Shown: positions 1-12,120, numbered from the stretch's first letter. The stretch: DNA of 64,000 bases from Thuidium tamariscinum (GCA_947034885.2 OX344752.2:17856001-17920000), one strand, 5' to 3'. Notes: generated from the letters alone by a model not told the origin. Numbers and translations: made by a program.

Positions 1-376
1 CTCTGGCCGTCCAGCGGACGTCCCGCTGTCCAAACGACGGCCTGGCCGTCCCCGCTGCGTGGACGGACTCTGGACGCCGTGACCGTCCGCTGAACAGAAA
101 ACTGTCGAGGCGACGGCCTGGCCGTCGCGCCTAAACCCTAAAGCCGCGGACGCTCTGTCCGTCCACGCGACGGCCAGTCGTCGAGGCGGCCGACAGGCCG
201 TCTGCGCGCTGTCGACGGACTTCATCCGCGCTGTCGACGACGCCGTCAGCATTCGGGACGGCCTCTGACGCGTCCTGCCGCGTCACGACTGACGCGTCAT
301 GACATCCCGACGGGAAAAGCCCACGTCACGTCAGGATAGACAACCCTGGTTGGGGAAGATGTTGCATGCCGTACCT
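1..376. repeat. GC-rich degenerate GGCCGTC/GACGGCC repeat block
   Basis: This block is far more GC-rich than what follows. The heptamer GGCCGTC and its complement recur (near 5-11, 47-53 and 117-123, with GACGGCC partners), together with CTGTCGACG and GACGCGTC variants. No long open frame with plausible codon use is visible. It may be the edge of a larger GC-rich satellite or element that starts left of the window. Nothing functional can be assigned. Confidence 0.4.
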
Positions 377-1055
377 TTATCTCCTTGCTTTCGTTGAAGT
401 GGTGAGCATTGTAGAACTTGGTCGCTTCCAAAAGTGCAGCCCGTCTACATTGACTGAAATGAGAAGTTGTCCCACCTGCCTAGGCTGGCACATGCAAGCA
501 ATGACAATTGGTAGATACTCTTGAATGTGGCCCATCGAATTCTGAGAAGGACCACAAGTGGAAGGGGGGCCTTGTCGGCTAGTCCCCTCCCTCCAATGAA
601 TGGCAGAGGGTGCAGTTGACGGAGACGTCGTCACGGATGGAAATGCAAGCGTTTCTGTCTCGAGTCGTTGGCGAGGGTGCGGTCAAGGAGTACCGGATCG
701 AAGAGACTGAGGTTCTATTGAACGGAAAGAACGTTCACGAATAACTGTTGAAAACACCTGCGAAGCAACTACATCTCGACTTCATCAAGCAGCTTCTCTC
801 TGGGAGAGTTCTGTCAAATGTTGGCTTCAGTCCCCGATGTTGGCCCTTAGATCGATATGGTGACCAAGTTTATTAGAGTAGCCAAGACCCTAGTCTTTGT
901 TTCTTGGGTTCGTTTCTCTTCAGAACCTATTTTTTTTATGGTTGTTGATTCTCTATGCTACCGCTTGGCTTTGCCGGTTTTGTGTTTCGGTTCTTTTAAG
1001 TGAAGTGCGGTTTCTCCATTTGCTCCCAGAAATTGAAGAACATGAAGTTGAAAAC
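377..1055. other. Intergenic, no feature seen
   Basis: Only short open frames occur, without recognisable motifs. Composition falls from GC-rich to AT-rich across the interval. It may hold downstream sequence of the minus-strand gene that ends at 1581. Confidence 0.4.
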
Positions 1056-1059
1056 ATAG

Positions 1060-1328
1060 ATGGTCAATTTCGTTAAAATGGCGATATTCCAAGTGCCATT
1101 TTGACAAATTCCAGTGCCATTTTGACATATTCTAGTGCCATTTTGACATATTCCATGTGCCATTTTGACAAAGTTCAAGTGTTGTTTTGATATATATTGT
1201 GTACCATTTTGACATAGAGGCTTAGTGGTAGAGGAAGAAAATGTGCCATTTTAACGGAATGTTGTGCCATTTTAACAGAATGTCATGCCATTTTATTGGA
1301 GTATCGCCATTTTAATGAAATTGACCAT
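1060..1328. mobile_element. MITE with inverted ends built from iterated GCCATTTTRAC motifs
   Basis: The left end reads ATGGTCAATTTCGTTAAAAT and the right end is its near-perfect reverse complement, ending in ATTTTAATGAAATTGACCAT, so inverted repeats of about 30 bp bound a 269-bp unit. The flanks are a direct repeat ATAG (1056-1059 and 1329-1332), consistent with a 4-bp target duplication. The interior is a series of roughly 18-26 bp iterations of TGCCATTTTGACAWATTC and TGCCATTTTAACRGAATG, clearly related to the terminal sequence itself. No protein is encoded. The superfamily is not certain. A related remnant lies at 56920-57090. Confidence 0.7.
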
Positions 1329-1580
1329 ATAGTATTTCTTTGCACATGAAGGTCGGGAGTTGGTACAAAATGAATTGAGCAACTCGGTTGTCCATATTTG
1401 CAAGACTACGTCTACTAGAAAAGTTTTCACAAAAAAGAACATACTATAGACGGGCTATCCATTTGAACGAACGATGACCGTGTGCTATTGTGTTTTGGTA
1501 CGCAACGTTGAGGAGACCCCCTTTCCCGAAATAGAGCACACTTGTCGATGGTATTCGAAAAAGTGCCCACTTAGGGAGAT

Positions 1581-4500
1581 TCATGGTGATGGAGCTTGTT
1601 GTTCTTCCTCTGCGATTCGGCGTAAATTATCCACGGCAAATTTAATTTGTTGTCGAGGAGCAACAAAAGAGGCTCCTTCATTTTTATGTGGTTTCCATGA
1701 TGCCATGATGCTATCCGTCGAAACGTAGTCGTTTTGGGAGGCTTGCTTGTCGACCTTCCATCTGAAATTGGACTTTGTATCCCACCCTGCGTACAGTCGT
1801 TGCATGTCCTTTGATGTTCCGCAAGGTAGGTGCCATTGCAGCAAGACCTCTCGAAAGTGGCTTTCTCCAGGATCAAACTGCAGATCTTCCACCGCTCGTC
1901 CGAGCCACACGGGCTCTACATGACCCTGTGCCGGTCTGCCAAAAACGTAGAAGCCTGCGCGAAGATCGGTGACCACGTTGTACGTCCGTGGTGGCCTCCC
2001 TTCGAGGATACCGATGTAGGGGTCTTCTTCCTCGAGTTCCTCACGCGTTCGCCCGTCTTGCATGAAGTCCGTCATGAAATCCCCTGGTTGCCTTGTTTGG
2101 GGCCAAAATCCCTCCTTCAATTTGTCGGAGTGGGGGGGTCCAGTTCGCCTCGGTCACGCAAGGCATTTCTTACGACGGTCCAATACGTGACCAAGTACGA
2201 CATGCGTGCTTTATATTCCGCCGTCCCATCTTCTTGTGCTATGTCTGTCCAATGTTGGATGTATTCGTCCAACCCACGTAGGATGTCGGATTCCTTTGCC
2301 ATTTTCGAGGGTTTGACGTTGAGCGGATCACCAGGAGGAAGGTCGGGCTTGTGCTCCGCATCTTCTTTCCACAGCCTAACTCCTTCTGTGGGCAACCATG
2401 GAATGTCCGTGCATGCCAATTTGTATTGCATGATGGGCCACCCGTTGTCGTCCATGAAGAATTTGTATTGCCTTCCATTAGAGTGGCCCACCAATTGCTT
2501 CTTGTTCATCCCGATGTAAGGTCTGACGTAGGCTTTGAAGTCGGGCACTTCTTCTATGAGGTGTGGGATGAATGGAGCTTCTTCCATGTCCATGTACGAC
2601 TGCATCAGGAAGGGCAGGGTCGGATGGTCATGTTCACGGAGTTCCATGCTCCACCGCCCGAAAGACGCGTCGATGTCGTCGTGTGTATGTCCGACGATCA
2701 TGAAGGATACCACGACCTCTTTCACGATCCTCTTTGCCACGAGGAGGGACCAAAAACAGAAGAGGTACCTGTTTTTGTTCTCCCTCCAGGAGTTGTCCAT
2801 TTGAATGTGTAGGACCGGTGGCAACGGGAGAGCCTCGATCGCGGGCGACGGAGCATCTCCCAAAGATTCGACACAAATCTCGCTCCCCTGCAGCAATGCA
2901 CGATACAGCGCCGTGCGCCCGCTCCCTTGGAAAAGCGATTGAGATGATTTCGCGGGCCGAGCTTCCACATCTCGCAACAACTTTGCTATCGAGCCCACCG
3001 TGAAGTTGCTGTCGACGGGGAAGACGTCCAAACTGTAGTGAGCGTACTTGCCATCCCCGTGCCCGTGTGCAAACATGGCGGTCACTTTCACTGGCAACTT
3101 CATGAACCCATCCAATGCCTTTGTCTTCCTCGCTAGTGCCGGACATGCGGTTTTGGAGTGATCCATTTTGTCGTGCATGATGGACAGGAGCTGAGTGGGT
3201 CGCATCGTTGATAACCATCTGCTGCGATAATACGCATGTCGACAGGCTTCTTGGAGGAATAAGTGTTTCTCAAAACGAGCTTGGATTCGTTGAAAGTCCT
3301 CGGACCCCGGTGCGTACGAAGCACGCAATTGCTTCAAGTTGTCGCAAATGCTGCATCTTGCAAACGAATCTCCTCGTCCTTTAATGACGTAATCAAAAAA
3401 GTGTTTCATTCGAATTTTACTGAAGCTGGATTGCGAGAGGGGCAACAATCCCAGTTTCTCGTTGGCCTACATAGAACAAGAAATATGGTCAGCCCTGGTT
3501 CGGTGACATGCATTCTTCCAAGGACTCCAAATATTTCATTGCTCGTACGAGTATTGGCATGTGGGCACTCCATGATTATAAAATGGAATGCATGGAATCG
3601 ATTACAGAGAAGACGAATGATTGGGATGGATGTTAGAACTTAGATGTGCAAAGACAACCACTAAATTTGGTGCCTTGCCAGATTCCTGAAAATGAAGTCG
3701 CACTTCAAGAGACCTCATTTTCGAGCTAGTGAGGCAATGTTGAAGACCATGTACCATTCTTCAACGACGTCGTTCTAGCAAGCGGTAGTTTGGATGACGA
3801 TGAAATTCGTTACGAAATTCAAAAATTAGGTGCAATGCACATACTCTGTGCGACGTGCTGTCAACATGATCACGTGCTCAACGTGAATGCCTACTATGTA
3901 AAGTGTTCACATGACTTGTGCAATGTGAACGTCCTCGTCATCCAATGTGATGATCATGAAAGCCATCACTGATGCAATTGTTGTGCTTTATTTTCCTTTT
4001 GTCATCTCTACAGTCGACGTCGACAGACCCCCTACCTTGGCCACAATGACTAAATTCAGGGGGGAGGAGAAAAAGCATATCGTTAACCTAAATACTTGTA
4101 TCGATGTAATTCACCTTGATCCTTGTCCTCGCTCTTCTAAGGCCTTTGGTTGGGAAATTGAAATCAGAATTTGAAAGAGAAATTCCTTGCAAATAATAAA
4201 GAATTGTAATATTTCCACTTGTCGGTGAGCGAAGGGATGACTTCACCACAACCGTCTCAGTATGTTTATTTTGAACTTCCGTTTCTAGAAGAGTTGACAT
4301 GAAGGTGCCTAAACGATCTCCTTCGAGGCGATTTCTATGAGCTCCAAGGATTTGTGCAGGCAGGGTAAACATGTGGCTGCCGCCCTGGTGAGACTAGGGC
4401 ACTAATGAAGTTGTAACTTTTACCTCATTCACAGTCGCCCGCAGATGGTTCCATTGGGTTCCAGCGGGCAAAACCTTGAGACCCACTTTCTCGCCGGTGG

Positions 4501-5533
4501 ACAAAGTACGTGTCAAGTGTGGCATGTGGTCCGCCTTGGCTTCCATCAAGCTGTGCAATGTTTGAATGGCCTGCGCGGTGGCGGACCTCGTCTTTGTTCT
4601 ATTGAAGTTGCCGTGCGGAGCACCTCTGACCTCCGCCTTCGCTTTTGCTTTATATCTCTGGAACGTGCGCATGGAGACATCGTGAACGATCCTCCAAGCC
4701 TGTGGACACATGTCTACGCCTTCCACGGTGACGACATCCTTGGATCCTTGTGCTCTTTTGTGCATGGACCTGTGCACTTCCAACAACTTCGTTGTCTTCA
4801 CTTGATATGTTTGCAGGTGCAATTCCGTGCGGAGTGAACGAATGACAAGAGGAGCGATTTTACGAGTGCATCCATGCTCGCAGCACCGTTGTTCGAAAAC
4901 ACGAGCGACAAATTCCCATGATATCTTCTTGGATTTGCTATCTTCTGTTGCGGCGGCGCGAGTCCTCTTCTCAAATCGGTATTTGCGTTTTCCCGCTGTC
5001 TTTCGAGAGCGCTCCAGCTCTTCATCAAGAGCGCGTCGTTTGCGAGCATGATCGTAGACACTGACGAGACCGGTGTCACCATGATAAAAGATTCGGCGTG
5101 TGGGCCAACGCAAGCACGTGTCTCCGATGCTGGGGTCTCCACTGTGCACCTCCAACACCACAATGCCGACCTCGTTTTTGCCCAGGCGACTTCGCCCATC
5201 CACACAAGCGTTAGGATTAGCAGTGATTATGATGACGTCCGCAAAATCGGAACCGTCTTCGTTCCTTGTGAGGAGGGCCTTGCCAGACCACCCATCGGGG
5301 GCGATCCCCTCACAGTCTGGGATGGGGCTCATGTCGACGTCGACCTCCGAAGCATGATCCAATTCGACGTCCTCCTCTTCACATTCCACGAATCCCTGCA
5401 GACGCTTGCATATAGCATGGTCATGAAGACATGGCCGGAGAAGCGAACGTGGAATTCAGAAATCGAAATCCGTCAGAGGGTGCAAGGTTGAACGACCAAC
5501 CTCATCTCCGTCAGACTCGCTCGTGGAAGCCAT
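1581..5533 (-). CDS. DUF7869-like (transposase-like) protein, three exons, one frameshift
   Basis: Three exons are supported by GT-AG signals, all phase 0: 5533-5501 (ATG codes MASTSESDGDE), 5395-4424 (donor GAG|GTAAAAG) and 3466-1581 (acceptor TATGTAG|GCC). Adding one base would give about 963 residues. The middle of exon 3 carries the signature I know from DUF7869 proteins: HIQMDNSWRENKNRY, then the GHTHDDIDASFGRWS block. Exon 2 has the upstream Cys-rich and HGN...RS region, and exon 3 starts with a FARCSICDNL stretch. These families are often repetitive, and a nuclease/transposase-like fold has been suspected, but activity is unproven. The frame breaks at a run of seven G on the plus strand (2132-2138); with eight G the two halves read straight through into LKEGFWPQTRQPGDFM. 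It could be a recent pseudogene or a sequencing error. The 957-base intron 3467-4423 holds nothing recognisable. Start choice rests on the short acidic first exon and is moderately sure. Confidence 0.75.
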
Positions 5534-6004
5534 CCGAAGAAGTACTTTGACTTGGAAGCGCACTTGAGATCCTAGTGGCAAGTACAGTCGAGAATGAGCA
5601 AGACATACAACCGATTCGATCATGAAGAGTGAAGGAGGTATGACGAGAAAGAATATTGGATGATCCGTCTAGGTGAAGTGAATTCAACTTTCTTGGAGCA
5701 TTAATGAATCACTTTCGAATTATCATGTAGAATTCTGTGGTAATTTCCTATTCATGACTTTCAATCCTTGAAAAAAAAACACGTGATAAGTATGAGAAAA
5801 GTATGGCTTCGTAAGAAATGCATAGTCATAGTTGAATGAAAAAATAAATATTCATATGATGTTGACTTGTTAATAGGATTGGGAACTCACTGAATTAACC
5901 TAAATGAATCTTTTTATTTCAACGTCTGCACAAACTCAAGGTAATGAGGCCATCGATCGAATTCAGTTCATTAAGGTCTCCATTCCTAGCAGGCATGCGG
6001 ATTC
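5534..6004. other. AT-rich upstream region of the DUF7869-like gene
   Basis: This would contain the promoter of the minus-strand gene starting at 5533, but no convincing TATA box or other site can be singled out. No open frame is worth reporting. Confidence 0.3.
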
Positions 6005-6008
6005 TTAA

Positions 6009-7525
6009 CCCTTTAAGGACCGGTCGACGACTGTTTGGTTTATTTCTGCACTCTCGGTCTAATATTGGTCCAAATACATTTGATCACAAAAATCTCAAAG
6101 AGTAACGCATTCAAAGTGTCTTCATGTGCTTAAAAGAAGACCAATTTCAAGAAAATTGGAGCATTAATGCATTAGCTATGGGGTTGCAAACTCAAATGGC
6201 GTGGACCCTAAAATGGGAAGTGTTAAAAAAAAATTCAAAAAATATCAACCAATTCGTGAGAATTTTTTGGATCTTCATGTCTTGACAAGGCATAAGTGTT
6301 GCTTTGTAATCTCCTGAATGCCCAAAGTAAACTCATGCATTGAAATTTATGTAGCGCAAATTCTAAAGGGTCATTGCAGTCATTGATTTTTGAGGATTAA
6401 GGGAAACAAAGTCTGAAATTCCAACCAGGCTCTACAAGCAAACATGATGTGAACTCAAGGTACATTTTGCTTTCTTCAATGTACCAAATCTGCACATTTT
6501 AGAAGGGTATTGCTTTTGATGACCACATATGACCATTTTCTGTGAACTTCAGAAATTTGTAATTCATTTCAAAAATCTTCAAAAAATATGAAACGACTTT
6601 GGTTAGATGCCTCATAACGTTCTGTAGGCAGTGGTGGCTTTGCCTTTCCTTCTTCCCGAGTTCCATCCCTGAAAATCTTCCTTCTTTTCATTTTGGGTCT
6701 ACGAGAATGAAGGTGGAAGGCTCTGATGAGCTGCCCGCCCAAAAAAATTGTGATCCTCCTATTAAATTTGTGCCCTTACATGAGCACATTAAATCTCGGC
6801 CTCCTAAGTATCCTGTTTCGTTTTTTCAATTCCTAAAGTGAGTACCTCGCTTGAATACTCACTATCTGATCTGATGTGGAGGGAAAAATAAAAATAAAAA
6901 ACCCACCCACTTCCAACCACACCCCGCCCGCTTGGCTGATCTGATTATCAAGCCACGCAGTTCCACTTCCGAACTGAATGGAAGAGAAGAGAAAATTAAA
7001 AATTCACCCACCTACTTCCCAGCCACACCCACCGAGTCCCCAGCCACGGCATGTACTAAGATCCATAAACTGACACCATGAACAGGCGGGTCACCTACAC
7101 CGCCGTTAACTTCCCCAATTTCAGATTTGTAGGCAGGTGCTCACAAACTGTCCGCGAATTACATTTGAAATCTGTAATTACTGATTTTGGATGGAATGAT
7201 ACAAAATATTCCACATCATTCCATCCACTGCGAGGTAGCCTCTGAATGTTAAGCTATTCCACTTGCCTCCTGTGAAAAATGTACTGAAAATTATTAAAAG
7301 ATGTTCCCCCTCTCCAAAATTCAAATGTAGCCCTGAAAAGGTTAATTTATGGACATTGTACTTTATTTTAAACGATTTGTACCGTTGGATGAGTTTGATT
7401 TTGTGTTAGGTTGAGGAATCTTCCTTAAGGCAACACTTTATACAGTTTGATCTAAGATTACATCCACAGAATTCACTTTCTTGAAGAACTACGGCCGAAC
7501 CCCAAATCAACCAGTCCTTAAAGGG
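6009..7525. mobile_element. piggyBac-like non-autonomous element (TTAA target)
   Basis: The left terminus CCCTTTAAGGACCGG follows TTAA at 6005-6008. The right terminus CCAGTCCTTAAAGGG precedes TTAA at 7526-7529. The termini are inverted repeats with one mismatch in 15 bases, and the TTAA duplication with CCC ends is the piggyBac hallmark. The 1517-bp interior has no transposase, only AT-rich sequence, so it would depend on a transposase made elsewhere. Interior segments (around 6450-6620) resemble 16790-16940, showing a dispersed family. Confidence 0.72.
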
Positions 7526-7529
7526 TTAA

Positions 7530-7870
7530 CCCCTAAAGCCCTGAACGGCATTTTCTGAGACTATCCTTTTTCTTGGCAGCTCACTACGGATGGAGTTCTG
7601 CTTCTTTGAAATTTGGATACAATGTGTGCTCGAGGAGTAACTTTCCGGCCCAACAATTTTCATAACTCAACTTCAAAGTGAAATTTGAAATTGGTTCTTT
7701 AGGTTTATAGACATGTGAAGCTTTGAATCAATTTATTCCGATCAAACCACCTGTCTGACTATAAGATCCTACGGATCCACGAGTCAAAACTGTGTCTTAA
7801 AAAGAATTGGCACTAGTTTTAGAAATGGCAATTTCGCAGCATTGTTGGTGAAAACATAGTCACAAACATT
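7530..7870. mobile_element. Truncated second piggyBac-like copy
   Basis: It begins with CCCCTAAAGCCCTGAACGG immediately after the shared TTAA at 7526-7529, back to back with the previous element. Its interior (for example TTTATAGACATGTGAAGC at about 7703 and GATCCTACGG near 7766) matches the element at 15641-16566, but no right terminus is found, so it is truncated. The extent at the right is approximate. Confidence 0.5.
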
Positions 7871-8305
7871 CCAAGCATCAGTCACAGAAAACGTTTTCAG
7901 CGTCCACAAACAAACAATGAAGATGTGCACATTTTCACTCGTCTCTCACCAACAGAAAGTTGCAAGTTTTATTAAGGTCTCATTTCCATTTCAGAACGCG
8001 CGGTCTGAACTCCAACATTGAAGTGTCCGTAACTACGCGAAAGTCTCCCGTCCGTGTGTGCAGTCCTTCCATATTCGATCGGAAGGTATTCGACAGACCT
8101 TCAGGTTTCGTCATGATCAACAACATAACAAAACGAAGTCAGCTAGACTGCAAGTAGAGATGCTCAACAAAGAAGACAACTGAGGATGAAAGCAATTCGG
8201 AAATCAAGCCGTGGAAGCGAAGCATTCACCTCAACGCATGGCGGGTGTCACCCAAACTGTGGGGGACAGGGCCTGCCCAACAGCCTTGACGTTGATTTCG
8301 TGCTG

Positions 8306-8722
8306 CTAGCCGCCAAGTAGAATTTGTCGTAGCTCCTGCAGCTCAGCGACAGCGAGCTCACCAAGGAGGCTGGTCCGCAGCCTCAACGGCACTTCAACTC
8401 CAAGTGCCCATGATCTGCTTAGTAAATCCAAGTTCTTGTCAAACTCGTGCAGAATCAAACTCTCCGTCGATAGAGAGAGCTCCACAGCGGTGACTCGCAC
8501 GTCGAATTCGGCCAACCGGAGGGCTGCAAATTCAGGTGTCACCTGCACAGCCTTCCAGGTCGTACGACAAACGGCTGCGAGACAGGAAAACAAACGCAGC
8601 ATTGCGCCCCGATTCGCCAACTCCTCGAAACGCACCCATGGGTTGTCAGACTTGCAACAAAGTCCGCGGACAACTAGGGCCACAATGGCGTCACTCAGAA
8701 CCACTTCCCTCATTGAATCCAT
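8306..8722 (-). CDS. Small hypothetical protein, weakly F-box-like
   Basis: An open frame of 138 codons begins with ATG at 8722 (MDSMREVVLSDAIVALVV) and ends in TAG at 8306. The N-terminal third, with the spacing Leu-Ser-Asp-Ala-Ile-Val then LFSCLAAVCRTTWKAV, looks like the helical pattern of an F-box (substrate-receptor module of SCF ubiquitin ligases), followed by PEFAALRLAEFDV. The remainder is Leu-rich with no repeats I can name. The frame can be extended upstream only from a non-ATG codon. Composition is higher in GC than the flanks. A plus-strand TATA box lies about 90 bases upstream and points away from it, so the two could share a bidirectional promoter. It could also be a fragment or a chance frame. 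Confidence 0.4.
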   Translation of the reverse strand: MDSMREVVLSDAIVALVVRGLCCKSDNPWVRFEELANRGAMLRLFSCLAAVCRTTWKAVQVTPEFAALRLAEFDVRVTAVELSLSTESLILHEFDKNLDLLSRSWALGVEVPLRLRTSLLGELAVAELQELRQILLGG

Positions 8723-8813
8723 GTTGTGCAACTGACAGACGAAAAGAAGAAATGCTCGCACTCATAAAGACCATGCAGAGAAACAGAAGTGCAAACATGG
8801 TGGGTGAGGAGCA

Positions 8814-8821
8814 TATAAATA
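8814..8821 (+). promoter_or_regulatory. TATA box (TATAAATA)
   Basis: CATATAAATACCCGCG is a good RNA polymerase II TATA context. It lies about 300 bases before the first coding-like stretch of the plus-strand multi-exon gene, and palindromes at 8925 and 8973 follow within 160 bases. Assignment to that gene is inference from position. Confidence 0.35.
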
Positions 8822-9029
8822 CCCGCGAAATCGGTAACCTCCCTGCGAGACAAGGCACAGAAACCTAGCCGCCTGCCGAGACTACATCTTGGTGAGACTA
8901 CCGCCTGGCGAGACACCGCTGCACTTCAGACCGCGCGGTCTAAAGTGGATCCTTCGAACCACACCGATGCACTTCAGACCGCGTGGTCTGAACTGTATCA
9001 TTGATTCATGGACTCCCGAGAAATCCTAG

Positions 9030-11776
9030 AGCAAAGTGCATCGATAGAGTAAACCATGAACCCACGAGTGTGCCAATTCCTGAATACCTGCTTCTCAAGG
9101 ATTCCCGCGACTGGAATTGCATTGCTCACTTCAGATACTTGAAGAGGCACGCGATCTATGGCTGTACGAAATGCAGCAATGCTATAAGTCGAAGTTGATC
9201 AATATCTTGGAGAGCGGCAGTTCAATGCTGATACCAATTCCTTGTATTCAATCACGAAATGACAACCATAAGTCATTTCCGAATCAAATTGGAAAGACGT
9301 GCACCGACTTCACTATTGAAACTTCAGATGATTCCATTTGATCACTCTGTCGCGTCTCCAGGGAATCTTTTACTAGTAGACTTATGAATGGGACTCGTGC
9401 TTACGAGGAAATGATTGCTCACCCCGATTCCTGATTTCATACTTTTGAAATCGTTGGTTTCTTCAGGAAATTAATGAAGAAACAAGCACCAGGACGACGA
9501 CACAATCACCCACTGGAGACACCGGCACCATCGTCACCCACCGACGTTAAAATATTCAGTTCGCGAAACAGTGAACTACTAACAAGAAGTTCTATCAGAG
9601 TAACAGTCGGACACGTAAAAAAGGGAAGAAGTGCGCTTCCCCACAAGTAGCTCTATTTCCGAGACAGATTCGTGTGACTGGCGGCTTTGTTTTTGGCAAC
9701 ACTTGTGCGACACTGGTGACATAGGATGTGGCATCATCTCTATCATTATTTCGTCTCCCGCATACTTCGTTGAGTGACTGGTAGGGAAAAGGAGAGGTTG
9801 CGGCGCAGGATTTGCAGGAAGCCTCAGTGTCCATCGAGAGGGCGAACAGTACCTAGAGTGAGGCAAGACGGAAGCAAACTTCGAGCTCCAAGGAGCGCTC
9901 CTCGTTCTCCCGAACATCACATTTGATCGCTGGCGACCGTTGCGGCTCATTTGACAGAAGACGCCGCGCCACGATTCGCGAAGGAGGTGCGTCGTCACGA
10001 ATCCTTGCTTCATTGCATTTCTTGTTGAGGTTCTAGAAGTCTGTCGAGTACATCTTCAGCAGGGTGCGCTTCGAGTAATGTGAAATGCTGTTCCATTGCC
10101 GTCATGATCGACGTAGGTTTGCCAAGTTGCGGATGACCGACGTTGCATCTCCAAATTAGAGAAATACAAGCTTCTCGCGAGTCGTAGGGAAAATCACAGT
10201 GCCTTTGCGCTTCAGTGTAGCTTCTCGTAATTGTGCAGGATCATACTCCTGGCAGTCTTCAAAGTAGAATACTTCCGACATTGCTGGTCGTACTGATGTT
10301 CGTGTCCATGGCAGGAACGGGCAACTGCAGTTGAACCACGACCTAATGGCGGAAACACATTTCAAGACGTGCTCGGACGCTGTGAGGACTGTGTTGGACA
10401 GCGAACAATTCGGGTTGCGCATTCGCGTCTTGCCTTCCATTTCCGTAGAGTTATTCGTCCCGCTTATTAGAAGAGACGTTTTAGGAATGATCGCATCATC
10501 ACCATTGTCATACTAACCAGGAATGTGCGCATTTCGAAGACAACTGAACGCTGCTCTTTTCATTCAGGGACGGCGATTTCTGGGAAGGCTACAAGTTATA
10601 TTGCTTCGCTCATTACTCAAAATGCGTCGCATCCAAGGAAGAATTTCAAGTTTGTAAGATGGGTGAGTCTCACATCGTCAATCGCCTTCCAAACCTGATT
10701 CTCCTCGCACTTTTGCTGTCCTCGAGGAGATTGTCTTTATCCTGATATTGTCGGTGTTGCAAGTCGAGTTATGTGCGCGCTTCAGGACAAAGATGCTGTG
10801 GAATGGGGTGCTCATTTTGATGAGGCCATTCGCCAGACGTGGGCGGAGATGGAGGATTATGTGCAGGTTCGCCACAACAATGACTGCAAAAACCTCAGGT
10901 GCTTCTTCGAAGGTGCAACCCAAGTGCGTGTGCATGAAATGTAGGAAAGTCAATCCTCTCTCTTGTCAACGTTCTCGTAGGGTCCAGGCTTCTAACGTAG
11001 AGGGTATGCCTGTAGGGCGCTCATGGAGAAATTCGACGACGTCGAGAAGCTGTCGTCGACCACAAATGGATGCTTGCTTCTACGACTCATTGAGGTGTGC
11101 CAACAATCACTAGCCGCAAACTATGTCGTCGAATTTAGACGAATGCAGTACACGATTGTCGTTGAAAACGCAGCTTGGGTGCACTGTAATTGACCATGTC
11201 TCAGAAATAGTACAGATCTCTGATGTCAACTTCCGAGGTCTAGAAATAACGAATGCTATGTACTTTAGAACGCGCAGCCTAAACTGAAAATGGCCGTGGT
11301 CTTCAAGAACCGTACGAAATCATTATATTCAGAAAACGTCCCTCGAACTTCGGAAATTGTCATGGGATTATCACTGTAGAAACCACTAGATTCTTCAGAA
11401 GTCAGAACCCCCAAATGCTGCTCATTCAGAATATTTTAACTAGATGGCCGTGTTCTCTTCTAGGACGACGACCAAGCCACGGAATTTCCGAAAGTAGAGC
11501 CCGTGCACTTGGCAGTGGACGGTGATATATTTGAAGAGATCCGTGGGAGACTCAACGACACGAAATTGGACTTGGCAAATTTGAAGCGAAAGTCACGCCT
11601 GTCCAAACGTCGGAAATTGTGAACTGCCCACGACGTGGGGATGCAAAGTATTTCGGGTACAAGGACTCCACTGATCGGCCCGGTGGCAAAGGAACTGTAG
11701 CTCAGATATTGGAGAACAGATTACCTAGTAAGTCCCTGTCCGACAGGGGACATGTAACGGACTGTAGACCGGAGTA
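9030..11776 (+). pseudogene. Fragmentary multi-exon gene of unknown function
   Basis: A chain of coding-like stretches in one direction suggests a gene with many small exons. Recognisable pieces are about 9128-9211 (EEARDLWLYEMQQCYKSK), 9862-10080 (ELQGALLVLPNITFDRWR, later VLEVCRVHLQQGALRV), 10331-10460 (LMAETHFKTCSDAVRTVL), 10568-10669 (DFWEGYKLYCFAHYSKC, acceptor TTCATTCAG|GG, donor ATGG|GTGAGT), about 10724-10910 (CLYPDIVGVASRVMCAL then EWGAHFDEAIRQTWAEME), about 11003-11190 (ALMEKFDDVEKLSS then LLLRLIEVCQQSLA) and 11465-11776 (FPKVEPVHLAVDGDIFEE then DAKYFGYKDSTDRPGGKG). The last piece switches frame near 11570-11590, and a TGA interrupts the 9862 piece, so it may be decayed, or some splice sites are missed. 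I do not recognise the family. TATAAATA at 8814 may be its promoter. Palindromes lie in its upstream region (8925, 8973) and between its exons (11264). Confidence 0.45.
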
Positions 11777-12120
11777 CCGATTTCTTTTTTGAATATGTAA
11801 TCTTTCTTTTTTGCAACGAGACATGTGATGACGAAACATCGCAGAGCCATTTGTTCATCAGCTGTCTGAAGTTGTGCAAGTCGACGTCGAGACTACATTT
11901 CTGGGCTTGTCGATACAGTTCAGACCGCGCGTTCTAAACTGCGGACAACACCGAACATGCACTCGTCCTTCTCAGGTCGGCGCTCCACATTCTCAAGAGC
12001 ACAGCTCCGGGATTGTCCGCCGCTTGCTCTATTTGCGTCGTCTGACTTGTACAAAGGAACTCGAGCAATGGCGAAATTTGGATGCTCCGACGCGCTATTT
12101 CCTGAGAGTGCCCTACAAGG

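Noticed and set aside
1830-2519. Plus-strand 229-codon frame
   Set aside because: Antisense of the DUF7869-like exon 3, with no motif.
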